From Streptomyces sp. Ncost-T10-10d (GTDB taxonomy: Bacteria > Actinomycetota > Actinomycetes > Streptomycetales > Streptomycetaceae): a DNA stretch of 39,057 nt. Both the position numbers and the translations under genes were made by a program. Below are positions 8,294 to 15,930 of this stretch, in pieces (position 1 is the stretch's first letter; the number at the start of each line of letters is the position of its first letter). The stretch is from NCBI RefSeq assembly GCF_900091955.1, contig NZ_FMDF01000222.1, positions 1 to 39,057 on the forward strand, read 5' to 3'. The notes beneath the pieces are model-generated. The model was given only the letters and a program-made list of their open reading frames with translations. It had not been told where the DNA came from and made no database searches.

Positions 8294-9823
8294 ATGACGG
8301 CGATCGCCGCCGAGCAGAACCGCCTCACGCCACCGTGCCACCCGCAGCGCTGGCTGATCCTCGGCGTCATCTGTCTCGCCCAGCTCACCGTGCTGCTCGA
8401 CAACACCGTCCTCAACGTCGCGATCCCCTCCCTCACCCAGGAGCTGGACGCCTCCACCGCCGATGTGCAGTGGATGATCAACGCCTATTCGCTGGTCCAG
8501 TCGGGTCTGCTGCTCACGGCCGGTAGCTCCGCCGACCGCTACGGCCGCAAGAAGATGCTGGTCGCGGGGCTCGCCCTGTTCGGCATCGGCTCGCTGGTGG
8601 CCGGACTGGCCCAGTCGTCCACGCAGCTGATCGCCGCCCGCGCGGGCATGGGCATCGGCGGTGCGCTGCTGATGACGACGACCCTGGCCGTCGTCGTGCA
8701 GATCTTCGACGACTCCGAGCGGGTCAAGGCGATCGGCATCTGGTCGACCGTCAGTTCGCTGGGCTTCGCCGTGGGACCGCTGGTCGGCGGAGTGATGCTC
8801 GACCACTTCTGGTGGGGCGCGATCTTCCTGATCAACATCCCCGTCGCGGTCATCGGTCTGGTCGCCGTCGTCCGGCTCGTCCCGGAGTCCAGGAACCCCA
8901 GTGGCGAGCGCCCCGACCTGCTCGGCGCGCTGCTCTCCACCATCGGTATGGCATCCGTCGTGTACGCGATCATCTCCGGGCCGGAGCACGGCTGGATGTC
9001 GGGCCGGGTGCTGCTGACCGTCTTCATCGGGGTCGCCGTCCTCACCGGGTTCGTGCTGTGGGAGCTGCACATCCCGTACCCGATGCTGGACATGCACTTC
9101 TTCCGCAACCAGAAGTTCATCGGGGCGGTCGCGGGCGCGATCCTGGTCGCGTTCGGAATGGGCGGCTCGCTCTTCCTGCTCACCCAGCAGCTCCAGTTCG
9201 TCCTCGGCTACGGGCCGCTGGAGGCCGGTCTGCGTACGGCTCCGCTGGCGCTGAGCGTCGTCGCGCTCAACCTCACCGGACTGGGGGCCAGGCTGGTGCC
9301 CAAGCTGGGCACGCCCGTCACCATCGCGGCCGGGATGAGCCTGCTGGCCGCGGGTCTCGCCGCGATCGCGCTGTTCGGCGGCGACGGCTACGGCGGCATG
9401 CTGCTCGGCCTGGTCGTGATGGGCGCGGGCATCGCGCTCGCCATGCCCGCCATGGCCAACGCGATCATGAGCGCCATTCCGCCGGAGAAGGCAGGCGTGG
9501 GTGCGGGGGTCAACGGCACGCTCGCCGAGTTCGGCAACGGCCTGGGGGTCGCCGTCCTCGGCGCGGTGCTCAACTCCCGGTTCGCGACGCTCGTGCCGGC
9601 GGCCGTCGGGGCCGCCTCGCTGCCCGCCGCGCTGGCCTCGGCCACCGACGACGGGGAGCGGGCGCGGATCACGGACGCCTTCGCCTCGGGACTGGAGACC
9701 AGCCAGCTGGTCGGAGCGGTGGCGGTGCTGGCCGGTGGACTGCTGGCAGCGGCGCTTCTGCGCCGCGCGGAGCGGGCAGATTCTGCCCGGGCGGGCTCGG
9801 CCGAGGCCGAGGCGGCGGCATAG
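8294..9823 (+). CDS. DHA2-family MFS drug exporter (EmrB/QacA type)
   Basis: The 509-residue protein has about 14 hydrophobic segments. The N-terminal LDNTVLNVAIPSL motif defines DHA2 drug:H+ antiporters, with the loop 2-3 motif DRYGRKKMLVAG and a motif C region GFAVGPLVGGVML. Such pumps export hydrophobic or cationic drugs. The ATG at 8294 is chosen because AGGAG (8284-8288) precedes it by five bases; a longer in-frame extension would run through the operator. A TetR regulator follows on the same strand after 94 bases, the usual arrangement of a pump with its autoregulated repressor. Substrate not predictable. Confidence 0.92.
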   Translation: MTAIAAEQNRLTPPCHPQRWLILGVICLAQLTVLLDNTVLNVAIPSLTQELDASTADVQWMINAYSLVQSGLLLTAGSSADRYGRKKMLVAGLALFGIGSLVAGLAQSSTQLIAARAGMGIGGALLMTTTLAVVVQIFDDSERVKAIGIWSTVSSLGFAVGPLVGGVMLDHFWWGAIFLINIPVAVIGLVAVVRLVPESRNPSGERPDLLGALLSTIGMASVVYAIISGPEHGWMSGRVLLTVFIGVAVLTGFVLWELHIPYPMLDMHFFRNQKFIGAVAGAILVAFGMGGSLFLLTQQLQFVLGYGPLEAGLRTAPLALSVVALNLTGLGARLVPKLGTPVTIAAGMSLLAAGLAAIALFGGDGYGGMLLGLVVMGAGIALAMPAMANAIMSAIPPEKAGVGAGVNGTLAEFGNGLGVAVLGAVLNSRFATLVPAAVGAASLPAALASATDDGERARITDAFASGLETSQLVGAVAVLAGGLLAAALLRRAERADSARAGSAEAEAAA

Positions 9824-9917
9824 CATCGAGGCGGGGCGCATCGGACCGTACGGATCCGCTTCGTGCGCACGCGTACGCATCCGGTCCGTCCCGCCGGCAA
9901 GACGAGGAGAGTGCGCC

Positions 9918-10676
9918 ATGGTGTCCGCGGCCGACCGTGTGAAGAACCCCGGCAGGACCAGCGTGTGGCTGGACCGGAGGACACCCTCGCGCACCCGTAA
10001 ACCGGACCAGCCGGCCGGTCTCGACCGGGACAGGATCACTGCGGCTTCTGTCCGGCTGCTGGACGCCGAGGGCCTCGCCAAGTTCTCCATGCGCCGGCTC
10101 GCCGCCGAGCTGGACGTCACCGCGATGTCCCTCTACTGGTACGTGGACACCAAGGACGATCTGCTGGAGCTGGCCCTCGACTCGGTCTACAGCGAGATCA
10201 CGCCCCCTCGCGAGGACGCGCACTGGCACGACCGGCTGCGCGAACTGGCTATTTCGTACCGGGAATTGCTGGTCCGGCATGGCTGGGTGTCGCCGCTCGC
10301 CGGCCACTTCCTCAACATGGGCCCCTACTCGATGCTGTTCTCGCACGCCATCCAGGACGTGATCCGGGCGACGGGGCTGCCGCTGCACCAGCAGACGGGT
10401 GCACTCTCCGCGGTCTGCCAGTTCGTGTACGGATTCGGCACCATCGAGGCCCACTTCGTGCAGCGCAGCGCGGAGTCGGGGGTCAGCCAGGACGAGTTCT
10501 TCCAGCAGTCGCTGGGCGCCATCCGGAGCCAGCCGCAGCTCAGCCGGATCGTCGAGTCCTCACAGGACCTGATGGACGCCCGCGGCGGCGACACGGTCGA
10601 GGAGATGCGCGACCGGGACTTCACCTTCGCCCTGGACCTGCTGATCGCGGGCATCGAAGCGATGAGGGACCGCTGA
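9918..10676 (+). CDS. TetR-family transcriptional repressor
   Basis: The 252-residue protein has an N-terminal extension of about 35 residues, then the TetR helix-turn-helix (about 40-90) with FSMRRLAAELDVTAMSLYWYV and KDDLLELALD. A helical ligand-binding domain of the TetR_C type found in drug-pump regulators follows. The ATG at 9918 has GAGGAGA about seven bases upstream. It most likely represses the preceding exporter gene, and itself by read-through, by binding the inverted repeat at 8241-8277; a drug or metabolite would release it. Regulation is inferred from gene order and the operator. Confidence 0.9.
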   Translation: MVSAADRVKNPGRTSVWLDRRTPSRTRKPDQPAGLDRDRITAASVRLLDAEGLAKFSMRRLAAELDVTAMSLYWYVDTKDDLLELALDSVYSEITPPREDAHWHDRLRELAISYRELLVRHGWVSPLAGHFLNMGPYSMLFSHAIQDVIRATGLPLHQQTGALSAVCQFVYGFGTIEAHFVQRSAESGVSQDEFFQQSLGAIRSQPQLSRIVESSQDLMDARGGDTVEEMRDRDFTFALDLLIAGIEAMRDR

Positions 10677-10691
10677 GACCTCGTTCGCCCC

Positions 10692-10826
10692 TCAGTACCA
10701 GCGCGCCACATCCACGGCCGTCCCGCTCTCGGACGACAGAGGCGTCCAGCCCCGGCGCGGCCGGCAGCCGGGCCCGCGCGAGCAGGCCCGGCGCCGGAAC
10801 ATGTGCATGTACCGGGCATACACCTG
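10692..10826 (-). pseudogene. Possible remnant of a decayed gene end
   Basis: Between the TetR gene and the oxidoreductase, the minus strand carries a short frame ending in a protein-like tail (GWTPLSSESG...VARWY, stop at 10692-10694). A neighbouring frame upstream reads like an alanine-leucine helix. No start or intact gene is present. It could be the frameshifted end of a lost gene or chance; low confidence. Confidence 0.22.
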
Positions 10827-11297
10827 TCAGCTGCCGGGCGCCAGGTGGGCGGGGAAGCCACCGGTCGCGACCGGGCCCCAGCGCTCCGGAGTGATCCGGA
10901 TGATCGACTTTCCCTGCTTCAGCATCGCTGCCCGGTACTCGTCCCAGTCCGGATGCTCACCCGAGATGTTCCGGAAGTACTCGACGAGCGGCTCGACCGA
11001 ATCCGGTGAGTCGATCACCTCGGCCGAGCCGTCGATCTGCACCCACGGCCCGTTCCAGTCGTCGGACAGGACGATCACGCTGACCCGCTCGTCCCGTTTC
11101 GCGTTGCGGGTCTTGGCCCGTTCGGGGTAGGTCGAGACGACGATCCGTCCTGCGTCGTCGACGCCGCAGGTCAGCGGGGAGCCCTGGGGGCGGCCGTCGG
11201 ACCGGGTGGTCAGCAGGATCGCCCGGTGCCTGGGCCGTACGAACGCCAGCAACTCGTCGAGTTCCACGGCGGTGTTCGTCGCGATGTGGGGTGCCAT
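10827..11297 (-). CDS. PPOX-class, probably F420-dependent, split-barrel oxidoreductase
   Basis: This 156-residue protein matches the small split beta-barrel flavin/F420-binding family related to pyridoxamine-phosphate oxidase. ILLTTRSDGRPQGSPL begins the barrel, VSTYPERAKTRNAKRDERVSV is the phosphate-binding stretch, and VQIDGSAEVID and RITPERWG follow. Actinobacterial members usually use cofactor F420 rather than FMN, for reductions of unknown physiological substrates. No ribosome binding site is visible, but TAGTCT (11304-11309 on the minus strand) ends six bases before the ATG, which suggests a leaderless transcript. It stands alone between the TetR gene and the YceI gene. Confidence 0.88.
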   Translation of the reverse strand: MAPHIATNTAVELDELLAFVRPRHRAILLTTRSDGRPQGSPLTCGVDDAGRIVVSTYPERAKTRNAKRDERVSVIVLSDDWNGPWVQIDGSAEVIDSPDSVEPLVEYFRNISGEHPDWDEYRAAMLKQGKSIIRITPERWGPVATGGFPAHLAPGS

Positions 11298-11306
11298 GTC
11301 CGCAGA

Positions 11307-12122
11307 CTACGACGGCAGGGACTCACCCTGCACGGCCTGGATGTCGAGTTCCACCCGCAGCGTGGTACCGATCGCCGAGATGCCCGCCTGCACCACCTGG
11401 TTGTAGTTCATGGCGAAGTCCTCGCGGCGCAGCTCAGCGGTTGCGCTGAACGCCGCACGCACCCCGCCCCACGGGTCCGGGCCCGTCCCGAGGTAGCTCA
11501 GGTTCAGGTCGACCGGGCGCACGACGCCGTGCAGCGACAGTTCGCCGTGGACAACCCAGCGGTCGGGTCCTGCCGGGGTCAGTCCGTTGGAGCGGTACGT
11601 GATCTCCGGGAACCGGTCCGAGTCCAGGAAGTCGGGTGAGCGCAGGTGCTTGTCGCGCATGCCGTTGCCGGTGTCGATGCTGGCCGCGCCGATGACGGCG
11701 TCGACCCGGGAGCGGTGGACCTCCTCCGCGATCTCGATCCGGCCGCTGAACTCGGTGAACCGGCCGTGCACGCTGGAGATGCCCAGGTGCTGCGCGACCG
11801 CGGCCACCGAGGAGTGTGCCGGGTCCAGCGACCAGGCGCCCGGCGGCGGCAGCTCCACACCGCCCTGGCGGGCCAGCACCACCGTGCCGGCTTCGACCCG
11901 CCCGCTCGCGGTGACGAGGGCGGTGGAGGCGGCGGGGGCGTACCCGACCGCCGTGACGATCACTGTGTACGCGCCGGCCTGCAGGGGAGTGTCGGTCCGC
12001 ACCGCCCCGTCCTCGTCGGCAGTGGCCCGCAGTACCTGCGCGCCGGTCATGTCGGTGACCGTCACGACCGCGTGCTGGACCGCCCAGCCGTCCCGCGTCC
12101 GTACCTGTGCGCGAAGTCCCAT
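11307..12122 (-). CDS. YceI-family protein with N-terminal carboxypeptidase-regulatory-like domain
   Basis: The 271-residue protein has two parts. Residues 1-85 are a carboxypeptidase-regulatory-like beta-sandwich (VQHAVVTVTDMTGAQVL, TADEDGAVRT, YTVIVTAVGY). Residues about 95-265 are a YceI lipocalin-like barrel (WSLDPAHSSVAAVAQHLGISSVHGRFTEF split over several strands, ending in LRVELDIQ), which binds isoprenoid or amphiphilic lipids. No signal peptide is present, unlike many YceI proteins, so it is probably cytosolic. AAGGAGA stands about eight bases before the ATG. The N-terminal domain resembles the repeats at the end of the neighbouring exporter, suggesting a shared origin or function. 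Confidence 0.88.
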   Translation of the reverse strand: MGLRAQVRTRDGWAVQHAVVTVTDMTGAQVLRATADEDGAVRTDTPLQAGAYTVIVTAVGYAPAASTALVTASGRVEAGTVVLARQGGVELPPPGAWSLDPAHSSVAAVAQHLGISSVHGRFTEFSGRIEIAEEVHRSRVDAVIGAASIDTGNGMRDKHLRSPDFLDSDRFPEITYRSNGLTPAGPDRWVVHGELSLHGVVRPVDLNLSYLGTGPDPWGGVRAAFSATAELRREDFAMNYNQVVQAGISAIGTTLRVELDIQAVQGESLPS

Positions 12123-12139
12123 CCCGTTCTCTCTCCTTG

Positions 12140-12157
12140 CTCAATGACTCAATGAGT
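12140..12157 (-). repeat. Tandem 8-bp repeat in front of the YceI gene
   Basis: Two adjacent CTCAATGA units, ending in a perfect ACTCA-A-TGAGT palindrome, lie between a strong hairpin and the YceI ribosome binding site. Only 36 bases separate the hairpin from the ATG, so this is likely part of the promoter/operator or of a read-through leader. Confidence 0.5.
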
Positions 12158-12158
12158 C

Positions 12159-12217
12159 GGGCCCCGGGGCGGGGACGGCAGGCCGTCCCCTGCCTGCCGT
12201 CCCCGCCACCGGGGCCC
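12159..12217 (-). terminator. Strong hairpin downstream of the MFS exporter gene
   Basis: A perfect 16-bp stem (12168-12183 with 12192-12207, 8-base loop) is extended by nine more pairs (12159-12167 with 12209-12217) across one bulged A. It lies downstream of the exporter stop and just upstream of the YceI gene, both on the minus strand. No U-tract follows, which is common for Streptomyces terminators. It may also act as an attenuator for YceI. Confidence 0.75.
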
Positions 12218-12276
12218 ATTTCCACCGGCCGGTACAGCGTCTCCGCTCGAAACGCCGACCCGCCAGGGGTCTGTGG

Positions 12277-14754
12277 TTACTCGCCGGGGTGGGCGAGCTC
12301 GATGTCGTGGCCGTCGACCCCGCGACCGGCCACGGTCAGCGCGCCGGCCACCGGCGGGTAGCCGGTCGCGATGACCGAGTACTCGCCCGCGTCCAGGTCG
12401 GTGAAGGCGTACGCCCCGTCGTCCCCGGTCATCGACGTGGCGACCACATTGCCCGCCGCGTCGACCAGCGTGACCCGGGCATCCGGCAGCGGCCGCCGGC
12501 CGGAACCGGCCCGCACGACGCCCTGCACCAGCGCACCGGACTGCAGCGCGGCCTCGATCCGGGTGACGCCCTGGCCGCCGATCTCCACCGGCAGCGCCAG
12601 CGGACGGAACCCTGCGGCGTTCACCGCGACGGTCACCGAACCGGGGACCAGCTCACCGAAGGTGAACTCGCCCGTCTCACCGGACTTGCCGGTGGCCAGC
12701 ACATCGCCGCGCACATCGGTCACGATGACCATGGCGCCCACGACCGGCGCAGCGGTCTCGGCGGTCCGCACGATCCCGGCCAGACCGCTCGTACCGGACA
12801 GCAGGATGTCGTACGAGAGCGGCTCGTCACCGACGACCACGGTGGACGCCTGCGGCTGGAAGCCGTCGGCGGACGCGATCAGGACGTAGCTGCCGGAGCC
12901 CGGCGCGTCCAGACCGTAGCTGCCGTCGGCCTGGGCGACGGAGCGCCCCAGCTGCCGGCCGGCCAGCGAGATCAGCGTGACGGCGGCCTGGGCGACGGGT
13001 GCGCCCTCGGCGCCGCGCACCACACCGTGCACGGCCGTGCCCTGCAGGGAGGCGACCGGGGTCTCCAGGGTGGCGACCTGGGAGACCGGGTCGGCCTGGG
13101 CCGTTGCCCGGGAGACCGGCGCGGCAGCGGTGGCCGGAGCCTCGACCGCCTCCGCGACGGGGACCTCGGCCACGGCGTTCGACTTCAGGGCGACCTCCTT
13201 GATGAAGATCGTGATCAGGAAGGCGATCAGCGCGGCCGGAGCGGCGTACAGGAAGACATCGCCGACACCGTGCCCGTAGGCGCTCTCCACGACCGTACGG
13301 AACGGTGCGGGCAGCTTGTCCAGGTCGGGGATGCCCCCACCACCGGTGCCGCCGTGACCCATGGCCGCGCCCTTGGGGCCGAGCTCCGCGAGGCCGTCCT
13401 TGACGTAGTGGGTGACACGGTTCGCCATGACGGCGCCCAGCGCCGAGACGCCGATCGCACCACCGAGCGAACGGAAGAAGGTGACGACGGAGCTGGCCGA
13501 GCCGAGGTCGGACGGAGCGACCTGGTTCTGCGTGGCGAGCACCAGGTTCTGCATCATCATGCCGATGCCGAGACCCATGACGGCCATGAAGACCGCGATG
13601 TGCCAGTACTCCGTGTCGTACCGGATGGTGCCCAGCAGGCCGAGCCCGGCGGTGACCAGGAAGCCACCGCTGACCAGCCAGGCCTTCCAGCGGCCGGTCT
13701 TGGTGATGATCTGGCCGGAGACGGTCGAGGAGATGAACAGACCCGTGATCATCGGGATCGTCATGACGCCCGACATCGTCGGCGACTTGCCGCGCGCCAG
13801 CTGGAAGTACTGGCTGAAGAAGACGGTGCCCGCGAACATCGCGATACCGACGAACAGCGAGGCCAGCGAGGCCAGCGTGATGGTGCGGTTACGGAAGAGG
13901 CGCAGCGGGATGATCGGCTCGCTGGCCTTGGACTCGACGGCGACGAAGATCGCGCCGAGCGCGACGGAACCGGCGACCATCACGGCGGTCTGCCAGGACA
14001 GCCAGTCGTACTTGTCGCCCGCGAAGGTGACCCAGACGAGCAGCAGCGACACGGCGGCGCTGATGAAGAACGCACCCCACCAGTCGACCTTGACCTCACG
14101 CTTCACGACCGGGAGCTTCAGCGTCTTCTGCAGCACGACCAGCGCGATGATGGCGAACGGCACACCGACGTAGAAGCACCAGCGCCAGCCCATCCAGCTG
14201 GTGTCGGTGATGACGCCGCCGAGCAGCGGGCCACCGACGGTGGCGACGGCGAACACCGCACCGATGTATCCGCTGTAGCGACCGCGCTCACGCGGGGCGA
14301 TCATCGCCGCCATCACGATCTGCGCGAGGGCGGAGAGACCGCCGACGCCGATGCCCTGGACGACACGGCAGGCGATCAGCATGCCGCTGCTGGTCGACAT
14401 ACCGGCGACGACCGAACCCGCGACATAGATGACGAGGGCTATCTGAACCAGCAGCTTCTTGCTGAACAGGTCGGAGAGCTTGCCCCACAGGGGGGTGGTG
14501 GCGGTCATCGCCAGCAGCGAGGCCGTGACGACCCAGGTGTAGGCGCTCTGGCCGCCGCCGAGGTCGGAGATGATCTCCGGAAGGGCGTTGGAGACAACCG
14601 TCGACGACAGGATCGCGACAAACATGCCGAGCATCAGCCCGGCCAGTGCTTCCATGATCTGCCGGTGTGTCATCGGCGCGCCCGACGAGGCATCGGATGA
14701 TCCCCCGTGCTTGGCGTGGCCGCCCCGCACACCGGTTGGTGTGGTCGTAGCCAT
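12277..14754 (-). CDS. DHA2-family MFS exporter with three C-terminal carboxypeptidase-regulatory-like repeats
   Basis: The 825-residue protein has an ordinary 14-helix DHA2 transporter in residues about 30-545: ILSSTVVSNALPEI in helix 1, a LWGKLSDLFSKK loop, and a final helix before EVALKSNAV. An Ala/Val/Pro linker and three beta-sandwich repeats of about 80 residues follow (VHGVVRGAEGAPV, LAGIVRTAETAAPV, VQGVVRAGSGRRPL). The usual DHA2 length is about 500, so the 250-residue tail is unusual. A 14-helix topology would place it in the cytosol. The ATG at 14754 has AAGGAA a few bases upstream. The gene starts 23 bases after the MarR gene, so it is in that operon and probably repressed by it. 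Confidence 0.9.
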   Translation of the reverse strand: MATTTPTGVRGGHAKHGGSSDASSGAPMTHRQIMEALAGLMLGMFVAILSSTVVSNALPEIISDLGGGQSAYTWVVTASLLAMTATTPLWGKLSDLFSKKLLVQIALVIYVAGSVVAGMSTSSGMLIACRVVQGIGVGGLSALAQIVMAAMIAPRERGRYSGYIGAVFAVATVGGPLLGGVITDTSWMGWRWCFYVGVPFAIIALVVLQKTLKLPVVKREVKVDWWGAFFISAAVSLLLVWVTFAGDKYDWLSWQTAVMVAGSVALGAIFVAVESKASEPIIPLRLFRNRTITLASLASLFVGIAMFAGTVFFSQYFQLARGKSPTMSGVMTIPMITGLFISSTVSGQIITKTGRWKAWLVSGGFLVTAGLGLLGTIRYDTEYWHIAVFMAVMGLGIGMMMQNLVLATQNQVAPSDLGSASSVVTFFRSLGGAIGVSALGAVMANRVTHYVKDGLAELGPKGAAMGHGGTGGGGIPDLDKLPAPFRTVVESAYGHGVGDVFLYAAPAALIAFLITIFIKEVALKSNAVAEVPVAEAVEAPATAAAPVSRATAQADPVSQVATLETPVASLQGTAVHGVVRGAEGAPVAQAAVTLISLAGRQLGRSVAQADGSYGLDAPGSGSYVLIASADGFQPQASTVVVGDEPLSYDILLSGTSGLAGIVRTAETAAPVVGAMVIVTDVRGDVLATGKSGETGEFTFGELVPGSVTVAVNAAGFRPLALPVEIGGQGVTRIEAALQSGALVQGVVRAGSGRRPLPDARVTLVDAAGNVVATSMTGDDGAYAFTDLDAGEYSVIATGYPPVAGALTVAGRGVDGHDIELAHPGE

Positions 14755-14777
14755 TGAGTTCCTTGTCTTTGCTTCTG

Positions 14778-15311
14778 TTACACAGGTGTACGGGTGTGCA
14801 AGTCGTTGTTGCCGTCGGCATGCCGGGAGCAGTCGCCGGTGTGCTTTCCGGGGGCGCACCCTCCGGGGCCGCGACAGGCAAAACTGTCGCGCAGCCTGGC
14901 CAACAGCGTGTTGAGCTGACCGACGTCGTCGTCGGACCAGTCCGAGAGGTTGTGGATGAACATTTCGGTGGTCCGGCTGTTCAGATCGCTGAGCACGTCG
15001 TGTCCGGCGGGGGTCAGCCGCAGGATGCGGGACCGCTTGTCCGCCGGGTCCGAGGACCGTTCGATCCAGCCGCGCTCTGCCACATGGGCGACATGACGGC
15101 TGGTCACCGACATGTCGACGGCCATCAGTTCGGCCAGTCTGCTGATCCGCATTTCGCCGTGTTCACGGAGAAGTGCCAGTACGGCCGCCGAGCCCCCAGG
15201 GCATTCGGGGGGCAGCATGCGAGCGAGGCCCCGCTTGACGGCCCCGATGGCGCTGAGCTGCCGGGCCAGTTCTTCGTACTGACTTCGTACGGCCACGGGC
15301 CCCCCAGACAT
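14778..15311 (-). CDS. MarR-family transcriptional regulator with Cys/His-rich tail
   Basis: The 177-residue protein has a MarR winged helix at about 45-110: RISRLAELMAVDMSVTSRHVAHVAERGWIER, then the wing DPADKRSRILRLT. Flanking helices form the dimer. The C-terminal 30 residues contain three Cys and two His in a short Gly-rich stretch (CRGPGGC...H...C..H), unusual for MarR and reminiscent of a metal or redox site. An internal GTG after GGGGGG is an alternative start; the ATG at 15311 has GGTGAG directly against it. It is co-transcribed with the exporter and probably represses both genes through the GTTGC-N5-GCAAC sites upstream. Confidence 0.88.
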   Translation of the reverse strand: MSGGPVAVRSQYEELARQLSAIGAVKRGLARMLPPECPGGSAAVLALLREHGEMRISRLAELMAVDMSVTSRHVAHVAERGWIERSSDPADKRSRILRLTPAGHDVLSDLNSRTTEMFIHNLSDWSDDDVGQLNTLLARLRDSFACRGPGGCAPGKHTGDCSRHADGNNDLHTRTPV

Positions 15312-15327
15312 CTCACCGGTTCATCTT

Positions 15328-15371
15328 GTTGCTTAGGGCAACCATAGAACCTGTTGGTTGCTGCAGGCAAA
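15328..15371 (-). promoter_or_regulatory. Promoter and paired MarR operator of the exporter operon
   Basis: Two palindromes, GTTGC-N5-GCAAC (15328-15342) and GTTGC-N5-GCAAA (15357-15371), are spaced 29 bases centre to centre. On the minus strand TTGCCT and TATGGT about 18 bases apart look like -35 and -10 elements, so one palindrome overlaps the -35 and the other lies just downstream of the -10. This is a typical repressor layout; assignment to the MarR protein is inference. Confidence 0.65.
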
Positions 15372-15641
15372 CGAAATGAGGCTTGCAGAAGTAAAGGAAA
15401 GCAAAAGGCCGCGTAGGGCTCGGGTCAAAGCCCCAGCGTGTGGGGTGTGGATCGTGACGGGTGTGTCTCGTGCCACAGGCGGGGCGATCGGGTGTCCGAT
15501 TTCGGGGTGTGCGCCTGGCGGGCCAGTCGTATATGGCCGGGCGCCCCAGTCGCATATATAGGGGTCGTACGCGGGTCGCGGCGCCCACCACTTCTTCTGC
15601 GGCTCACCGGCTCCGGCCACGGCCCTTCACCGACCCGGGGG
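15372..15641. other. Gene-free stretch with repeated AT-rich boxes
   Basis: I see no convincing gene here. The notable element is a repeat, CCAGTCGTATAT (15523-15534) and CCAGTCGCATATATA (15546-15559 region), 23 bases apart, an AT-rich island in very GC-rich DNA. It might be a promoter or a binding site for a regulator of the divergent MarR operon or the small membrane protein. Confidence 0.4.
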
Positions 15642-15670
15642 TTGGGCCGTAACGCCGAGTTCGCTAGGGT
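15642..15670 (+). promoter_or_regulatory. SigHrdB-type promoter of a leaderless gene
   Basis: TTGGGC (15642-15647), a 17-base spacer and TAGGGT (15665-15670) form a good vegetative promoter. The ATG begins eight bases after the -10, which would place the transcript start at the start codon. Confidence 0.6.
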
Positions 15671-15678
15671 CCTGGCCC

Positions 15679-15891
15679 ATGGCACATAACCCCCATGCCC
15701 CGCAGGGCCCCGAGGGCAACAACGACCCGGCCGGCAGCACCCAGATGTTCCGCGCCTTCGTCGACGAGGGCGAGCCGCAGCGTCGGCAGCAGCAGCCGGC
15801 CGCCTCGTCCGGACCGAAGACCGGGGTGATCGTCACCGTCGTCGCGGTGATCGTCGTTCTCGCAGCGGTCGCCTGGCTCGCGCTCGCCTGA
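15679..15891 (+). CDS. Small single-pass membrane protein
   Basis: This 70-residue protein has a hydrophilic Pro/Gly/Gln-rich N-terminus (1-46, with QMFRAFVDEGEPQRRQQQ) and one C-terminal transmembrane helix (about 48-69) ending at the last residue, so it resembles a tail-anchored protein. No ribosome binding site precedes the ATG; the -10 spacing indicates a leaderless mRNA. I do not recognise a functional family; small proteins of this shape are common in Streptomyces. It stands alone between the MarR operon (divergent) and a lipoprotein gene (convergent). Confidence 0.72.
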   Translation: MAHNPHAPQGPEGNNDPAGSTQMFRAFVDEGEPQRRQQQPAASSGPKTGVIVTVVAVIVVLAAVAWLALA

Positions 15892-15930
15892 CCGGCGCAC
15901 AGGTTTCTCCGTACCTCCTGCCTCCACCCG

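Noticed and set aside
8282..10120. 612-residue open frame opposite the MFS exporter and TetR genes
   Set aside because: Low-complexity Arg/Asp/Gln composition typical of an antisense shadow; the plus-strand genes explain the coding signal.
12289..14700. 803-residue open frame opposite the exporter with C-terminal repeats
   Set aside because: Antisense shadow with Asp/Arg/His-rich, motif-free sequence.
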